A DNA stretch of 64,000 nucleotides from the NCBI RefSeq assembly GCF_000952855.1, contig NZ_JSVU01000002.1, positions 248,001 through 312,000 on the forward strand. The letters run 5' to 3'. The notes under the pieces were generated by a model. It did no database searches. It had not been told where the DNA came from and saw nothing but the letters and a program-made list of their open reading frames with translations. Made by a program: the position numbers and the translations under genes. Positions within the stretch are counted from its first letter, which is position 1. Each line of letters starts with the position of its first letter. Source of the DNA: Aequorivita vladivostokensis (GTDB lineage: Bacteria > Bacteroidota > Bacteroidia > Flavobacteriales > Flavobacteriaceae). Shown here in pieces: positions 34,298 to 42,959 of the stretch.

Positions 34298-34790
34298 ATT
34301 TATAATTTTTTATCATTTCGTCCCTTACAGCTTTACGGGCCCGGGAAAGCGCCACGCGTATCGCGGTTTCGTTACTGTCGAGCATCTGTGCTATTTCTGA
34401 AAACTCAAATTGTTCTACATCCCGCAGTTGAAGCACGATCCGTTGCTGTTCTGGCAAGGTTTCCATTATCCTGAAAACCATTTCCACCCCATCATTTGCC
34501 TCAATCCTTTTTTCAATATTCTCTGAAGTCTGATAATTGCTATGAACGATTTTTAAATTCGAGGCCTGCTTCGATTTTAAACGGTCCAAACAATAATTCT
34601 TTGTCATTGTGATGGCAAAGGCCTCAGGGTTTTTATAGTTTTCAATGTTCTGTTTTCCGTTCCACAATTTTAAAAATACTTCCTGCACGGCATCCTCTGC
34701 TTCATCTTTTGACACCAAAATTCGTTTCGCCAAACGGTATAACTTATCCTTAAAAGGCATTATTACAGTAATAAACTCGGTCTTTTCCAT
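34284..34790 (-). CDS. ECF-type RNA polymerase sigma factor
   Basis: A 168-residue sigma-70 family protein. Region 2 shows DKLYRLAKRILVSKDEAEDAVQEVFLKLW (about 15-43 in pattern), and region 4 shows TLPEQQRIVLQLRDVEQFEFSEIAQML with an HTH (about 115-141). The size fits the ECF group. It heads the operon with the anti-sigma-like gene and DUF4252 genes and is likely autoregulated. The 332-base gap up to the S41 gene shows no clear -7 box for it. Confidence 0.9.
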   Translation of the reverse strand: MEKTEFITVIMPFKDKLYRLAKRILVSKDEAEDAVQEVFLKLWNGKQNIENYKNPEAFAITMTKNYCLDRLKSKQASNLKIVHSNYQTSENIEKRIEANDGVEMVFRIMETLPEQQRIVLQLRDVEQFEFSEIAQMLDSNETAIRVALSRARKAVRDEMIKNYKYGIG

Positions 34791-35122
34791 TTTTTGGTTG
34801 GTTCTTGGTTTGGTGCCGTCTATTTAAATGACGAATGGGTGCTATTTTTGTTACATTGAAATTTTCGTTGGGCATTGACCGTCTAAATAAGGCTGAAATA
34901 TTAGTACTACGAGAGAGAGTCCAATACAAATCTCCCGCGTAGTTTTTTTGATACTTTATCTCCTTCGTAGAGAAAGTCTTATTTATTTTGCCGATGGTTT
35001 CTCGACGATTTAAAATGATATGAAAAGTCTCAAAATAATTTCGACTAAAAAAGCATATTTTTACCACTACAATATAATCCCTAAATTACCTGTTTAAAAA
35101 GAATACCTAAATAAACCTATTT
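34791..35122. other. Intergenic gap between the sigma operon and the S41 peptidase gene
   Basis: A 332-base divergent gap. An open frame on the minus strand covers part of it, but it has no family pattern. I see no RNA gene, repeat or clear promoter box. It must contain the promoters of both flanking genes. Confidence 0.5.
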
Positions 35123-36517
35123 ATGAATAGAAAGATTTTCATTTCCCTTTTAGTTGTTTCCGCACTTTTCGTTTCGTGTTTTGAGGACGCCGATGATAAT
35201 TTCCAGCCGGCCTCTACCATAGATATTCAGAATTTCATCTACCGCGGTCTGAATTATTTCTATCTATATAAAGCAGACACCCCCGAACTAGCAAACGATG
35301 CATTTGCTACCCAAGAAGAACTAAATAACTTCCTGGACAATTACGACACCCCTGAAACACTATTTGATTATTTACTGTCCCCACAGGATCGGTTCAGCAA
35401 TCTATATAGTGATTATACGCTTATAGAGAATGCGCTGAGCGGCATAACCCTTAGTAACGGTATGGAATTCGGCCTGGTTTATTATCCCGATAACAGCAGA
35501 AATGTTTTTGGATATGTACGCTACGTGCTGCCTAATACCGATGCCCAAACCCAAGGATTGGAACGCGGTGATATTTTTACGACTATTGACGGCCAGCAAT
35601 TGAACGAAAACAATTACAATGAGCTACTTTCCCCAGACAGCTATACTGTAGGATTAGCAACTTTTGACGGAACTGATTTTACCTTAACGGGCGAAACAGC
35701 ACTCTTGAACAAAACCCAATACAACGAGAATCCAGTTTATAAGGCGGAAACACTTACCGTCAACGGAACTAAAATTGGCTATTTAATGTATAATGGATTC
35801 ATAAAAGATTATGATACCGAACTAAACAATGCCTTTGCGCAGTTTAAGACAGAGGGAGTGAGTAACCTGGTTTTGGATCTTAGATATAACGGGGGTGGTT
35901 CCGTTGAAACAGCGACAGACCTTGCAAGTATGATTACCGGACAGTTTAATGGGCAGGTATTTTATCAAGAATTTTGGAATGCAGACAGACAGGCCGATTA
36001 TGCTGAAAACGGTCTTTTTGATAATACCATCAGTAATGGAAGTACTATTAACAGTTTGAACCTTTCGCAGGTTTACATTATTACTACCAGAAGAAGTGCC
36101 TCTGCCAGTGAATTGGTTTTAAACGGACTAAAACCTTATATAGATGCCGTTCAAGTAGGAGATACTACCACTGGAAAATTTCAAGCTTCTTTTTTGTTGT
36201 ACGATGCTCCAGCGCCTCAATTTAGCAGAAGCCAGGCCAACCCAAACCATACCTATGCCATGCTTCCCTTGGTCTTTAAAACGGCTAATGCAGCTGGAAA
36301 TACAGATTTCACGGAAGGATTGTTTCCTCAAATTCCATTGCAGGAAAATTATTTCAATCTAGGGCAATTGGGTGACGAAAATGAACCACTGCTGGCTGCG
36401 GCTTTATTCGAAATTGCAGGAAGACCTATGACTTCCCAAAAAGAAGGTCCGCATTTAAAGGAAATTTCAGACAGTAAGGCCTCTTCTCCTCTTTTCGGAA
36501 AAATGATTGGAAACTAG
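35123..36517 (+). CDS. S41-family C-terminal-processing peptidase lipoprotein
   Basis: A 464-residue lipoprotein (LFVSCFED, Cys at 19). Domain order: a PDZ-like region (about 110-180, GLERGDIFTTIDGQ), then the S41 core with LVLDLRYNGGGSVE (about 251-264). The nucleophile serine lies in RRSASASE (about 315-322) and the catalytic lysine in GDTTTGKF (about 341-348). S41 enzymes clip unfolded or tagged proteins at the cell envelope. The non-polar surface and lipid anchor suggest periplasmic or surface action on envelope proteins. It stands alone, ended by a strong hairpin. Confidence 0.87.
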   Translation: MNRKIFISLLVVSALFVSCFEDADDNFQPASTIDIQNFIYRGLNYFYLYKADTPELANDAFATQEELNNFLDNYDTPETLFDYLLSPQDRFSNLYSDYTLIENALSGITLSNGMEFGLVYYPDNSRNVFGYVRYVLPNTDAQTQGLERGDIFTTIDGQQLNENNYNELLSPDSYTVGLATFDGTDFTLTGETALLNKTQYNENPVYKAETLTVNGTKIGYLMYNGFIKDYDTELNNAFAQFKTEGVSNLVLDLRYNGGGSVETATDLASMITGQFNGQVFYQEFWNADRQADYAENGLFDNTISNGSTINSLNLSQVYIITTRRSASASELVLNGLKPYIDAVQVGDTTTGKFQASFLLYDAPAPQFSRSQANPNHTYAMLPLVFKTANAAGNTDFTEGLFPQIPLQENYFNLGQLGDENEPLLAAALFEIAGRPMTSQKEGPHLKEISDSKASSPLFGKMIGN

Positions 36518-36525
36518 TTATTATT

Positions 36526-36573
36526 AAAATGAAGCTCCGTTAAATTTATATAGTTTAACGGAGCTTCATTTTA
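36526..36573. terminator. Strong bidirectional terminator between S41 and the BtuG-like gene
   Basis: A long inverted repeat, AAAATGAAGCTCCGTTAAA / TTTAACGGAGCTTCATTTT, encloses an 8-base loop. It can end the S41 gene from the left and the B12 operon from the right. Confidence 0.88.
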
Positions 36574-36587
36574 TATATGAAAAATTA

Positions 36588-37643
36588 TTACTCGTTAAAA
36601 TAGACGCCGCCGGGTACTATGCCTACCTGAAAATCCTGGATTTGTTGATTGGTTGATAAATCATAAATTTTTAATGAACCTCTGCTCGCAAAGTCATCAG
36701 CGTCCGTTGCGTATAGGAGGCCATCCTTCGCAACCATAGTGTAGAAAAAACCGGCTATAATATCATTTCCGGGTAAGGAAATGGAACTGCTGTTTAACTT
36801 ATAAACGTTTCCATCCAAAGAATAGAAAAAGCTATTACCGTCCATCGTTAGGTTGGTTGGGTGCTCCGTCGTGCCAAAAGTGTATGTATTTAAAACCTGT
36901 CCGTTTGCAAGGTCAATTTCAACGAGCGAACCTGCGGTTTCGTTGCCGGTATAACTTGGGTTTCCGCCACAAAGTACAAACAGTGAACTACCTTTAACAA
37001 CCATTGAGTTCGGAACATCACCCACGGTAATGGTATTTTCCAGGTTGGTACCCGAAATTACAGAAATTAAATTATTTTGACCGTAACCGCCCTGGTGCGC
37101 CACGTAAATTTTATTATTGTAAGTTACCATACGTTCTGGTCCAAAGGCAACAGGAATGGTAGCAGCAATGGTATTGTTGCGCAAATCCACTACCGCCACA
37201 AAATCGTCGCCGTTATCATTGGGGTCGCCCCAATTGGTTACATATCCCCTGTTACCATCTGTTCCCATAAAGTAACGTGGATTGTTAATACCGGTCTTAA
37301 TTGAATCGACCGCTTCAAAGGAATATCTATTGGCAATCATTATTTTGTTTGAATTGTTCACCACTATATATGCATTATCATCTTGAAAACCCATGGATTG
37401 AACAATGTTCCCAAGCTCCGTTCCGTTCACGGTCCTGTAAATATTTTGCGTAACCGTACTGTAATCTTCAGAAATAAAGGTAATGTTGCCACTTCCATTG
37501 CCAAAAGGACCTTCATTGGTTACTAAAATTCCCTTTTCAAACGCCGCCGGCACGTATTCTGGCTGGCTATCGTCATCATTGCTACAAGACACAAAAAATA
37601 GCGCTGTAATTGCTAAAAAAAATACTTTATTCATCATTTTCAT
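36588..37643 (-). CDS. btuG: Surface beta-propeller lipoprotein, BtuG-like cobalamin-binding protein
   Basis: A 351-residue lipoprotein. The lipobox is FVSCSNDDD, followed by Asp-rich residues of the type that sends lipoproteins to the cell surface in Bacteroidota. The rest is repeated 45-residue blades with a YVTNWGDPNDNGDDFVAVVD core. YncE/DUF5074-like seven-blade propellers of this length in Bacteroidota include BtuG, which caps BtuB and binds B12 very tightly. It sits 5 bases downstream of the BtuB-like receptor in the same riboswitch-controlled operon, which gives the assignment. Sequence identity to characterised BtuG could not be measured. Confidence 0.8.
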   Translation of the reverse strand: MKMMNKVFFLAITALFFVSCSNDDDSQPEYVPAAFEKGILVTNEGPFGNGSGNITFISEDYSTVTQNIYRTVNGTELGNIVQSMGFQDDNAYIVVNNSNKIMIANRYSFEAVDSIKTGINNPRYFMGTDGNRGYVTNWGDPNDNGDDFVAVVDLRNNTIAATIPVAFGPERMVTYNNKIYVAHQGGYGQNNLISVISGTNLENTITVGDVPNSMVVKGSSLFVLCGGNPSYTGNETAGSLVEIDLANGQVLNTYTFGTTEHPTNLTMDGNSFFYSLDGNVYKLNSSSISLPGNDIIAGFFYTMVAKDGLLYATDADDFASRGSLKIYDLSTNQQIQDFQVGIVPGGVYFNE

Positions 37644-37648
37644 TTTAA

Positions 37649-39481
37649 TTATATTTTAAGGTTTAAGAATATTTGAATATTTCGTGAAGGCATAGGCCGG
37701 TACGCCACATTTTCATAATAGGTGTTGAAGGCATTTTTGAGTCTGCCGCCAACGGTAAGGTTCGGTTCAAATGGCAGTGCGACCGAAGCGCCAAAATTAA
37801 AAACCGTATAGCCTGCAACACTGCTGCTGTTGTCCGTAGTTGTGTAGGCTTCGCCATTGAACAATCCTTGGGCGTATATTGAAAGTTTTCTAAAATCGTA
37901 AGCCACGGTACCCCCAGCCTTTTGGAACGGCACGTAAATTAGCTGCTTTTTCTTTTCCAAATCCTCTGCCTTGGTATAGGAATAATTCGCGCTAAAATCC
38001 AACGAGTGTTGCGGACCCAATTTTATAAAATAGCCCAGGGTCGCCTCAATTCCATAATTTCGGGTTTCTTGAATATTTATTGGCTCCCATACACTTCCGC
38101 TTATGGGCACCCATTTTATTAAATCTTCGGAAGAAATATAGTAAGCCGCTATGTCAGTCTTCAAATTGCCGAAGGTTATTTCCTGCCCAAGTTCCACTTG
38201 ATAGGAAGTTTCAGGTTGCAGATTACTATTTCCGCCGCCATACCAGTACAAATCGTTAAAGGTGGGAATGCGATAATTCTTTGAGCCATTCACGCGCAGG
38301 GAATAACTTTTTGAAACATCCCATTTCGCATCTGCGGAAAAGAGCCAAGGGTTGTCAAAACCGTTCAGGAATTCTTTCCGAAGATTCAAGCCATAATTAA
38401 AATCCCTTGAAATTTTATGGTTGAACAACAAAACGGCGGCCAGTGTTTTGCGGTGGTTTTCTCCCACATTACTGCCTTGTGCTGTAACATAAGTATATTC
38501 AATCTTGCTATTTATTCGAAATTTTTTAGAGAGCAAAACTTCCGTTTGAAGGCCGCTGATAAAGGTATTTGCACGCCCCTCGTCATAGAGTGGTTTATCA
38601 CTATCGGGAAAATATTTAAACTGTTCAAAAAGATGCGCCGCACTTATTTTCATCTTGAAAACTCCCATTTCCTGCTGGATTTGCCAAAGGTTCCGCGTAG
38701 CAATATCATTGTAGCCATCCTTTCCCACAGTGTTTAAGCTGCCCGAAAAATTCCGATTGTTGTAACTGTACTCAGAATTCCAGGTGGCCACCCCGCGTTT
38801 TAGTTTACGGGCCTCATTAATTTTTGCCGAAAAGCGCAAAAACTCACCGTGTGTATTTTTTTGATTCTTCCCCACATACTCATAATCATTATCGGAACTG
38901 ATAAAATCCACGCCCACGTTCAAATAATGGTCACCCCAAGTTTGAGTTGTACTGGCCGTTCCACCAAGGGTCGCAAAACTCCCGTAAAGCAGGCCAACTT
39001 TAGTACTATGTATTTTTTTGAATGAATACGTATTGTTCAGGTGAATACTTCCGCCCACGGCACCGCTGCCGTATTGCACCCCGCCGCCGCCACTTCTAAT
39101 TGCGATTTCTTCATAATTTAAAGGTGAAATTACATTGAAATCGGTCTGTCCGGTAAATACCGAATTTATATTGATACCATTCCAGATTACGGCAGTCTGA
39201 GCGGCATTGGTTCCGCGGAAAGACGGGGAGGAAACCATTCCAAAACCGTTTTCCTTAAAATATATGTTTGAATTGTAACGTAGCGTCTCGGTAAGTGAAG
39301 TTGCATTTCGCTCAATTAGGGAATCACCCAATTTTTCAAGTTTGAAACCTTTAGAAAAATGTACGAGTTTGGAATCGGTCAACATCACCTCGGGCAACTG
39401 CTGAATACTGTCAAGCTGCGCAAACGCCGAGGCCGTGCACAGAAAAATTGTGAAAAAAATATGGTAACCCTTTAGTTTCAT
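37649..39481 (-). CDS. btuB: TonB-dependent outer-membrane receptor, BtuB-like
   Basis: A 610-residue receptor with a 20-residue signal peptide (ASAFAQ), a TonB-box-like start, a plug domain (about 45-150, with SFRGTNAAQTAVIWNGI and GSGAVGGSIHLNN) and a 22-stranded barrel ending in MPSRNIQIFLNLKI. It has no carboxypeptidase-like N-terminal domain, unlike SusC proteins, and its size is close to E. coli BtuB. The minus-strand leader carries a cobalamin riboswitch, which makes B12 the substrate. It is cotranscribed with the BtuG-like lipoprotein and divergent from the transporter genes. Confidence 0.9.
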   Translation of the reverse strand: MKLKGYHIFFTIFLCTASAFAQLDSIQQLPEVMLTDSKLVHFSKGFKLEKLGDSLIERNATSLTETLRYNSNIYFKENGFGMVSSPSFRGTNAAQTAVIWNGININSVFTGQTDFNVISPLNYEEIAIRSGGGGVQYGSGAVGGSIHLNNTYSFKKIHSTKVGLLYGSFATLGGTASTTQTWGDHYLNVGVDFISSDNDYEYVGKNQKNTHGEFLRFSAKINEARKLKRGVATWNSEYSYNNRNFSGSLNTVGKDGYNDIATRNLWQIQQEMGVFKMKISAAHLFEQFKYFPDSDKPLYDEGRANTFISGLQTEVLLSKKFRINSKIEYTYVTAQGSNVGENHRKTLAAVLLFNHKISRDFNYGLNLRKEFLNGFDNPWLFSADAKWDVSKSYSLRVNGSKNYRIPTFNDLYWYGGGNSNLQPETSYQVELGQEITFGNLKTDIAAYYISSEDLIKWVPISGSVWEPINIQETRNYGIEATLGYFIKLGPQHSLDFSANYSYTKAEDLEKKKQLIYVPFQKAGGTVAYDFRKLSIYAQGLFNGEAYTTTDNSSSVAGYTVFNFGASVALPFEPNLTVGGRLKNAFNTYYENVAYRPMPSRNIQIFLNLKI

Positions 39482-39524
39482 ACTGCAACCTTTATCCCGA
39501 AAGTTTGACGTTTTATGTTATGAA

Positions 39525-39735
39525 TATGGCAGGTCTCCTGGCTTGTCTTTTTGTGCAACCTTCCCATCCGCTATATGCGAACAGTGGTTTTTGAAGCATG
39601 CACGCCCGAAAATACTTCGGGACGACTTACAGTTGCGGGAACAGCTTCGGATTTTAACCGAATTCCCTTTTAAGAGCTTTTTCCGTGGTGGAAAATTGCT
39701 CACCAAAATTCATCGCGAAGATAGTGGTAATTTTT
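39525..39735 (-). promoter_or_regulatory. Cobalamin riboswitch controlling btuB-btuG
   Basis: The minus-strand leader holds the B12 box AGCCAGGAGACCTGCC exactly (39528-39543) and, upstream of it, the conserved block around CCGCAACTGTAAGT. The element ends 46 bases before the btuB ATG. When adenosylcobalamin or a related cobalamin binds, expression of the receptor and lipoprotein is expected to fall. End coordinates are approximate. The plus-strand transport operon does not share it. Confidence 0.92.
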
Positions 39736-39831
39736 GAAGGACTGAAAGGATATTTAACGAAGTTTGTCCTTTAGTTTTTTAACGTTCATAATAGCAAAGG
39801 AAATCAATTAACACTTTCTGAAACTTTGTGA

Positions 39832-39839
39832 TACCTTTG
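39832..39839 (+). promoter_or_regulatory. Bacteroidota -7 box for the btuF-btuC-btuD operon
   Basis: TACCTTTG (TAnnTTTG) lies 28 bases upstream of the ATG at 39868. The expected transcript start falls just past the riboswitch of the divergent operon, so this operon has no B12 riboswitch of its own. Confidence 0.6.
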
Positions 39840-39867
39840 TGCAACTTTGTGTAAAAAACACCCAACA

Positions 39868-41016
39868 ATGCTTTATTTCAAAAAGAACTTCTTCACCCTA
39901 CTTTTTTTCGTAGCCTTTGTTTCCTGTAAAACTGAAACTGAAAAAACTACTGAAATTGCCTATATACCCACGAAAGAGAAGGAAATTAATTACGCCAAAG
40001 GTTTTGAAATAAGCACTTTTGAAGGCTATAAAACCATAACATTGAAAAACCCTTGGCCGGGAACGGACAGGACATTTAAATACGCTTTAATTGAAAAGAA
40101 CACTATCCTTCAAAACCCTGAGGATTACGATGCTGTGGTGGAAGTTCCGGTAAAGCAAATTGTAGTCACCTCCACTACCCATATTCCTTCTTTGGAAATG
40201 TTAAACGAACTGGACGCCTTAATCGGTTTTCCGAATCTGAACTATATTTCTTCGGAAAAAACGCGCCAAAAAATAACCGAGGGAAAAATTGCCGAACTGG
40301 GAAAAAACGAAGATTTGAACACCGAAATTTTGATAGACCTAAATCCCGATGCGGTGATTGGGTTTGCAGTTGACGGAAACAATTCTACCTTTTCAACGCT
40401 TCAGAAATCGGGCATTCCGGTACTTTACAATTCAGATTGGACAGAGACTTCCCCCTTGGGAAAAGCCGAATGGATTAAATTTTTCGGAGCGCTTTTCAAC
40501 AAAGAAAAAGAAGCAGATAGCATTTTCAGAAATATTGAGACCGAATATCTCTCCGCAAAAAAAATAGCTTCCGAAGCCAAGACAACACCCTCCGTAATCA
40601 GTGGTGCAATGTATAAAGATGTGTGGTATATGCCACAGGGCAATAGCTGGGGCGCACAGTTTATAACCGACGCCAATGGCAATTATCTCTGGAGCGACAC
40701 ATCAGGTACGGGCAGTCTTTCCTTAAATTTGGAATCGGTTTTGGAAAAGGGCCACGACGCCGATTTTTGGATTGGGCCCGGCCAGTTCACTTCACTGGAC
40801 GAAATGGAAAACGGGAGTCAGGTTTATACGCAATTTAAGGCGTATAAAACTGGAAACGTATATTCGTACAGCATGAAAAAAGGCCAAACTGGCGGCGTTA
40901 TTTATTATGAATTGGCTCCCAACAGACCTGATTTGGTTTTAAAGGATTTAATAAAAATCTTACATCCAGAACTGTTCCCGGAGCACCAACTTTATTTTTT
41001 CAACAAACTCGATTAA
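39868..41016 (+). CDS. btuF: Periplasmic substrate-binding lipoprotein, BtuF-like
   Basis: A 382-residue lipoprotein from ATG 39868 (LFFVAFVSCKTE); a TTG seven codons upstream is possible but lies too close to the promoter. The protein has the helical-backbone class III binding-protein layout: VVTSTTHIPSLEMLNELD (about 108-125) at the first lobe, a long connecting helix, and QGNSWGAQFITDANG (about 257-271) in the second lobe. B12 is the likely ligand because of the locus, but related proteins bind iron-siderophore or haem. It overlaps the permease gene by one base (TAATG), which supports cotranslation. Confidence 0.8.
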   Translation: MLYFKKNFFTLLFFVAFVSCKTETEKTTEIAYIPTKEKEINYAKGFEISTFEGYKTITLKNPWPGTDRTFKYALIEKNTILQNPEDYDAVVEVPVKQIVVTSTTHIPSLEMLNELDALIGFPNLNYISSEKTRQKITEGKIAELGKNEDLNTEILIDLNPDAVIGFAVDGNNSTFSTLQKSGIPVLYNSDWTETSPLGKAEWIKFFGALFNKEKEADSIFRNIETEYLSAKKIASEAKTTPSVISGAMYKDVWYMPQGNSWGAQFITDANGNYLWSDTSGTGSLSLNLESVLEKGHDADFWIGPGQFTSLDEMENGSQVYTQFKAYKTGNVYSYSMKKGQTGGVIYYELAPNRPDLVLKDLIKILHPELFPEHQLYFFNKLD

Positions 41017-42047
41017 TGCAGGTTAGCCAAACATACAGATTGCAATTTGCGGTGCTCTTTGTCGCTCTCCTCGTGGCATTCTTGATGAATTTAGGAATGG
41101 GATCAGTTTCCATTCCGCTTAACGAAATAATTTCAGTATTTATAGGAAATGGCGCCTCAAAAGAAACCTGGCGTTATATAATTTTTGACTATCGCCTCCC
41201 AAAGGCATTGACGGCGATGCTCGCTGGGGGCGGACTGGCCGTGTCGGGATTGCTGATGCAGACGCTGTTCCGCAATCCCCTGGCCGGACCTTTTGTGTTA
41301 GGGCTGAGCAGTGGAGCAAGTTTGGGAGTTGCTATTTTAATTTTGGGCGCCAGCGCCTTTGGGGGATTTTTCGGAACCCTATTGTTAAGCCAATGGAGCC
41401 TCGTAATAGCTTCGGCATTGGGAAGCTTTTTGGTATTGCTGGCCGTGTTGGCGGTTACCTTCAGAATAAAGGATACTATGGCAATTTTGATTATTGGGTT
41501 AATGTTTGGCAGTGTGACAACAGCGGTGGTTTCGGTTCTTTCCTATTTCAGCAATGCGGAACAATTGCAGCAGTACATTTTTTGGTCTTTCGGAAGTCTG
41601 GGAAACCAGTCGTGGCAGGGCGTTTTGATTCTGACGTTTTGTTTTTTGGCTGGTTTGGCGCTGAGTTTTTTCAGCAGTAAATCTTTAAACGCTTTACTTT
41701 TAGGTGAAAACTATGCCAAAAGTATGGGGCTACACATTAAAAGAACCACTTTTATAATCATTCTCGCAACCAGTATTCTTGCGGGAAGCATTACTGCATT
41801 TGTGGGCCCAATTGCATTTGTGGGATTGGCCGTTCCGCATTTGGTGCGCCAATTTTTTAAAACATCAAATCATTTTGTGCTTTTGCCTGCTGTGCTGCTC
41901 TGCGGAAGTTTATTATTGTTAATTTGCGATACGGTAGCACAATTGCCCTTCAGTGAATTTACGTTGCCCATAAACGCCATCACCTCACTGGTAGGCGCGC
42001 CGGTGGTAATTTGGCTGTTGGTACGCAAACGAAAACTTTTCTTTTAA
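41016..42047 (+). CDS. btuC: FecCD-family ABC permease, BtuC-like
   Basis: A 343-residue membrane subunit with about ten helices. Motifs: GLLMQTLFRNPLAGPFVLG (about 88-106 in family numbering), and FVGPIAFVGLAVPHLVRQF (about 262-280), which contacts the ATPase. As a homodimer it forms the inner-membrane channel. The ATG overlaps the previous stop (TAATG) and its own stop overlaps the ATPase start, so all three are made together. FecCD permeases also carry siderophores; the B12 context decides the label. Confidence 0.83.
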   Translation: MQVSQTYRLQFAVLFVALLVAFLMNLGMGSVSIPLNEIISVFIGNGASKETWRYIIFDYRLPKALTAMLAGGGLAVSGLLMQTLFRNPLAGPFVLGLSSGASLGVAILILGASAFGGFFGTLLLSQWSLVIASALGSFLVLLAVLAVTFRIKDTMAILIIGLMFGSVTTAVVSVLSYFSNAEQLQQYIFWSFGSLGNQSWQGVLILTFCFLAGLALSFFSSKSLNALLLGENYAKSMGLHIKRTTFIIILATSILAGSITAFVGPIAFVGLAVPHLVRQFFKTSNHFVLLPAVLLCGSLLLLICDTVAQLPFSEFTLPINAITSLVGAPVVIWLLVRKRKLFF

Positions 42048-42841
42048 TGGCTTTGGAAGAAAAACATAGTATTTTACAAACGCGAAACCTTGCGGTGGGT
42101 TATTCGAAAAAAGGCGACAATCTTATAATTGCCGATAGAATCAATTTTTCCATTAAAAAAGGGGAATTGGTAGGACTCGTGGGTGCTAATGGAATTGGTA
42201 AATCCACCTTGCTGCGCACATTAACGGGTATGCAGGCTGCTTTAAAAGGTGACGTTTTTTTAAATGGGAAGAATATCTCGGATTATTCCGCTTTCCAACT
42301 CGCAACCCGTTTAAGCGTTGTTTTGACCGAAGCCCCTGCCTCAAAAAACCTGTCGGTGCTGGAGCTGGTTTCCTTGGGCAGACAGCCTTACACAAATTGG
42401 ATGGGTTCACTTTCCGAAGCAGATAAAAAAGCAATTCAAGCTGCGCTGGAAGCAACCGAAACTGCAACCCTTGCAAATAGAAAATGTTTTGAACTGAGCG
42501 ATGGCCAAATGCAGCGGGTGGCGATAGCGAGAGCATTGGCGCAGGACACGCCGTTAATTATTCTAGACGAACCAACAACGCATTTGGATATTTACCACCG
42601 TGCCTATATTCTGAAATTATTGAAAAAGTTAGCCTCGGAAACGCAAAAGACAATTCTTTTTTCGACCCACGAAATAGATTTGGCCATCCAACTTACCGAC
42701 AAGATGCTGGTGATGGCAAAGAATGAAACCTATTTCGATGACCCGTGCCAACTGATTGAGGCCGGACGGTTTGATACATTATTTCCAAAAGAAACTATTG
42801 ATTTCGATGGAAAAACGGGGCGGTTTAAGATAAAAAGTTAA
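42047..42841 (+). CDS. btuD: ABC transporter ATPase, BtuD/FecE-like
   Basis: A 264-residue ATPase from ATG 42047. Walker A is GANGIGKSTLL (about 46-56), the signature LSDGQMQRVAIARALAQ (about 150-166), Walker B LIILDEPTTHLD, and switch His FSTHEIDL. The signature reads LSDGQ instead of LSGGQ. It powers BtuC-like transport from the cytoplasm. The stop of the permease and this ATG share a base (TAATG). It ends the B12 operon; an AT-rich gap follows before rmuC. Confidence 0.83.
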   Translation: MALEEKHSILQTRNLAVGYSKKGDNLIIADRINFSIKKGELVGLVGANGIGKSTLLRTLTGMQAALKGDVFLNGKNISDYSAFQLATRLSVVLTEAPASKNLSVLELVSLGRQPYTNWMGSLSEADKKAIQAALEATETATLANRKCFELSDGQMQRVAIARALAQDTPLIILDEPTTHLDIYHRAYILKLLKKLASETQKTILFSTHEIDLAIQLTDKMLVMAKNETYFDDPCQLIEAGRFDTLFPKETIDFDGKTGRFKIKS

Positions 42842-42959
42842 TTAGTTATACAGGTACTGAGTTAATTGATTCAGTATAACTTCTTATCTTTATCATCAAA
42901 CCAAAACTTTGAAAAATAGTCTTTTTTCAAATTACTCATTAACCTAATAACTTAAAAAA

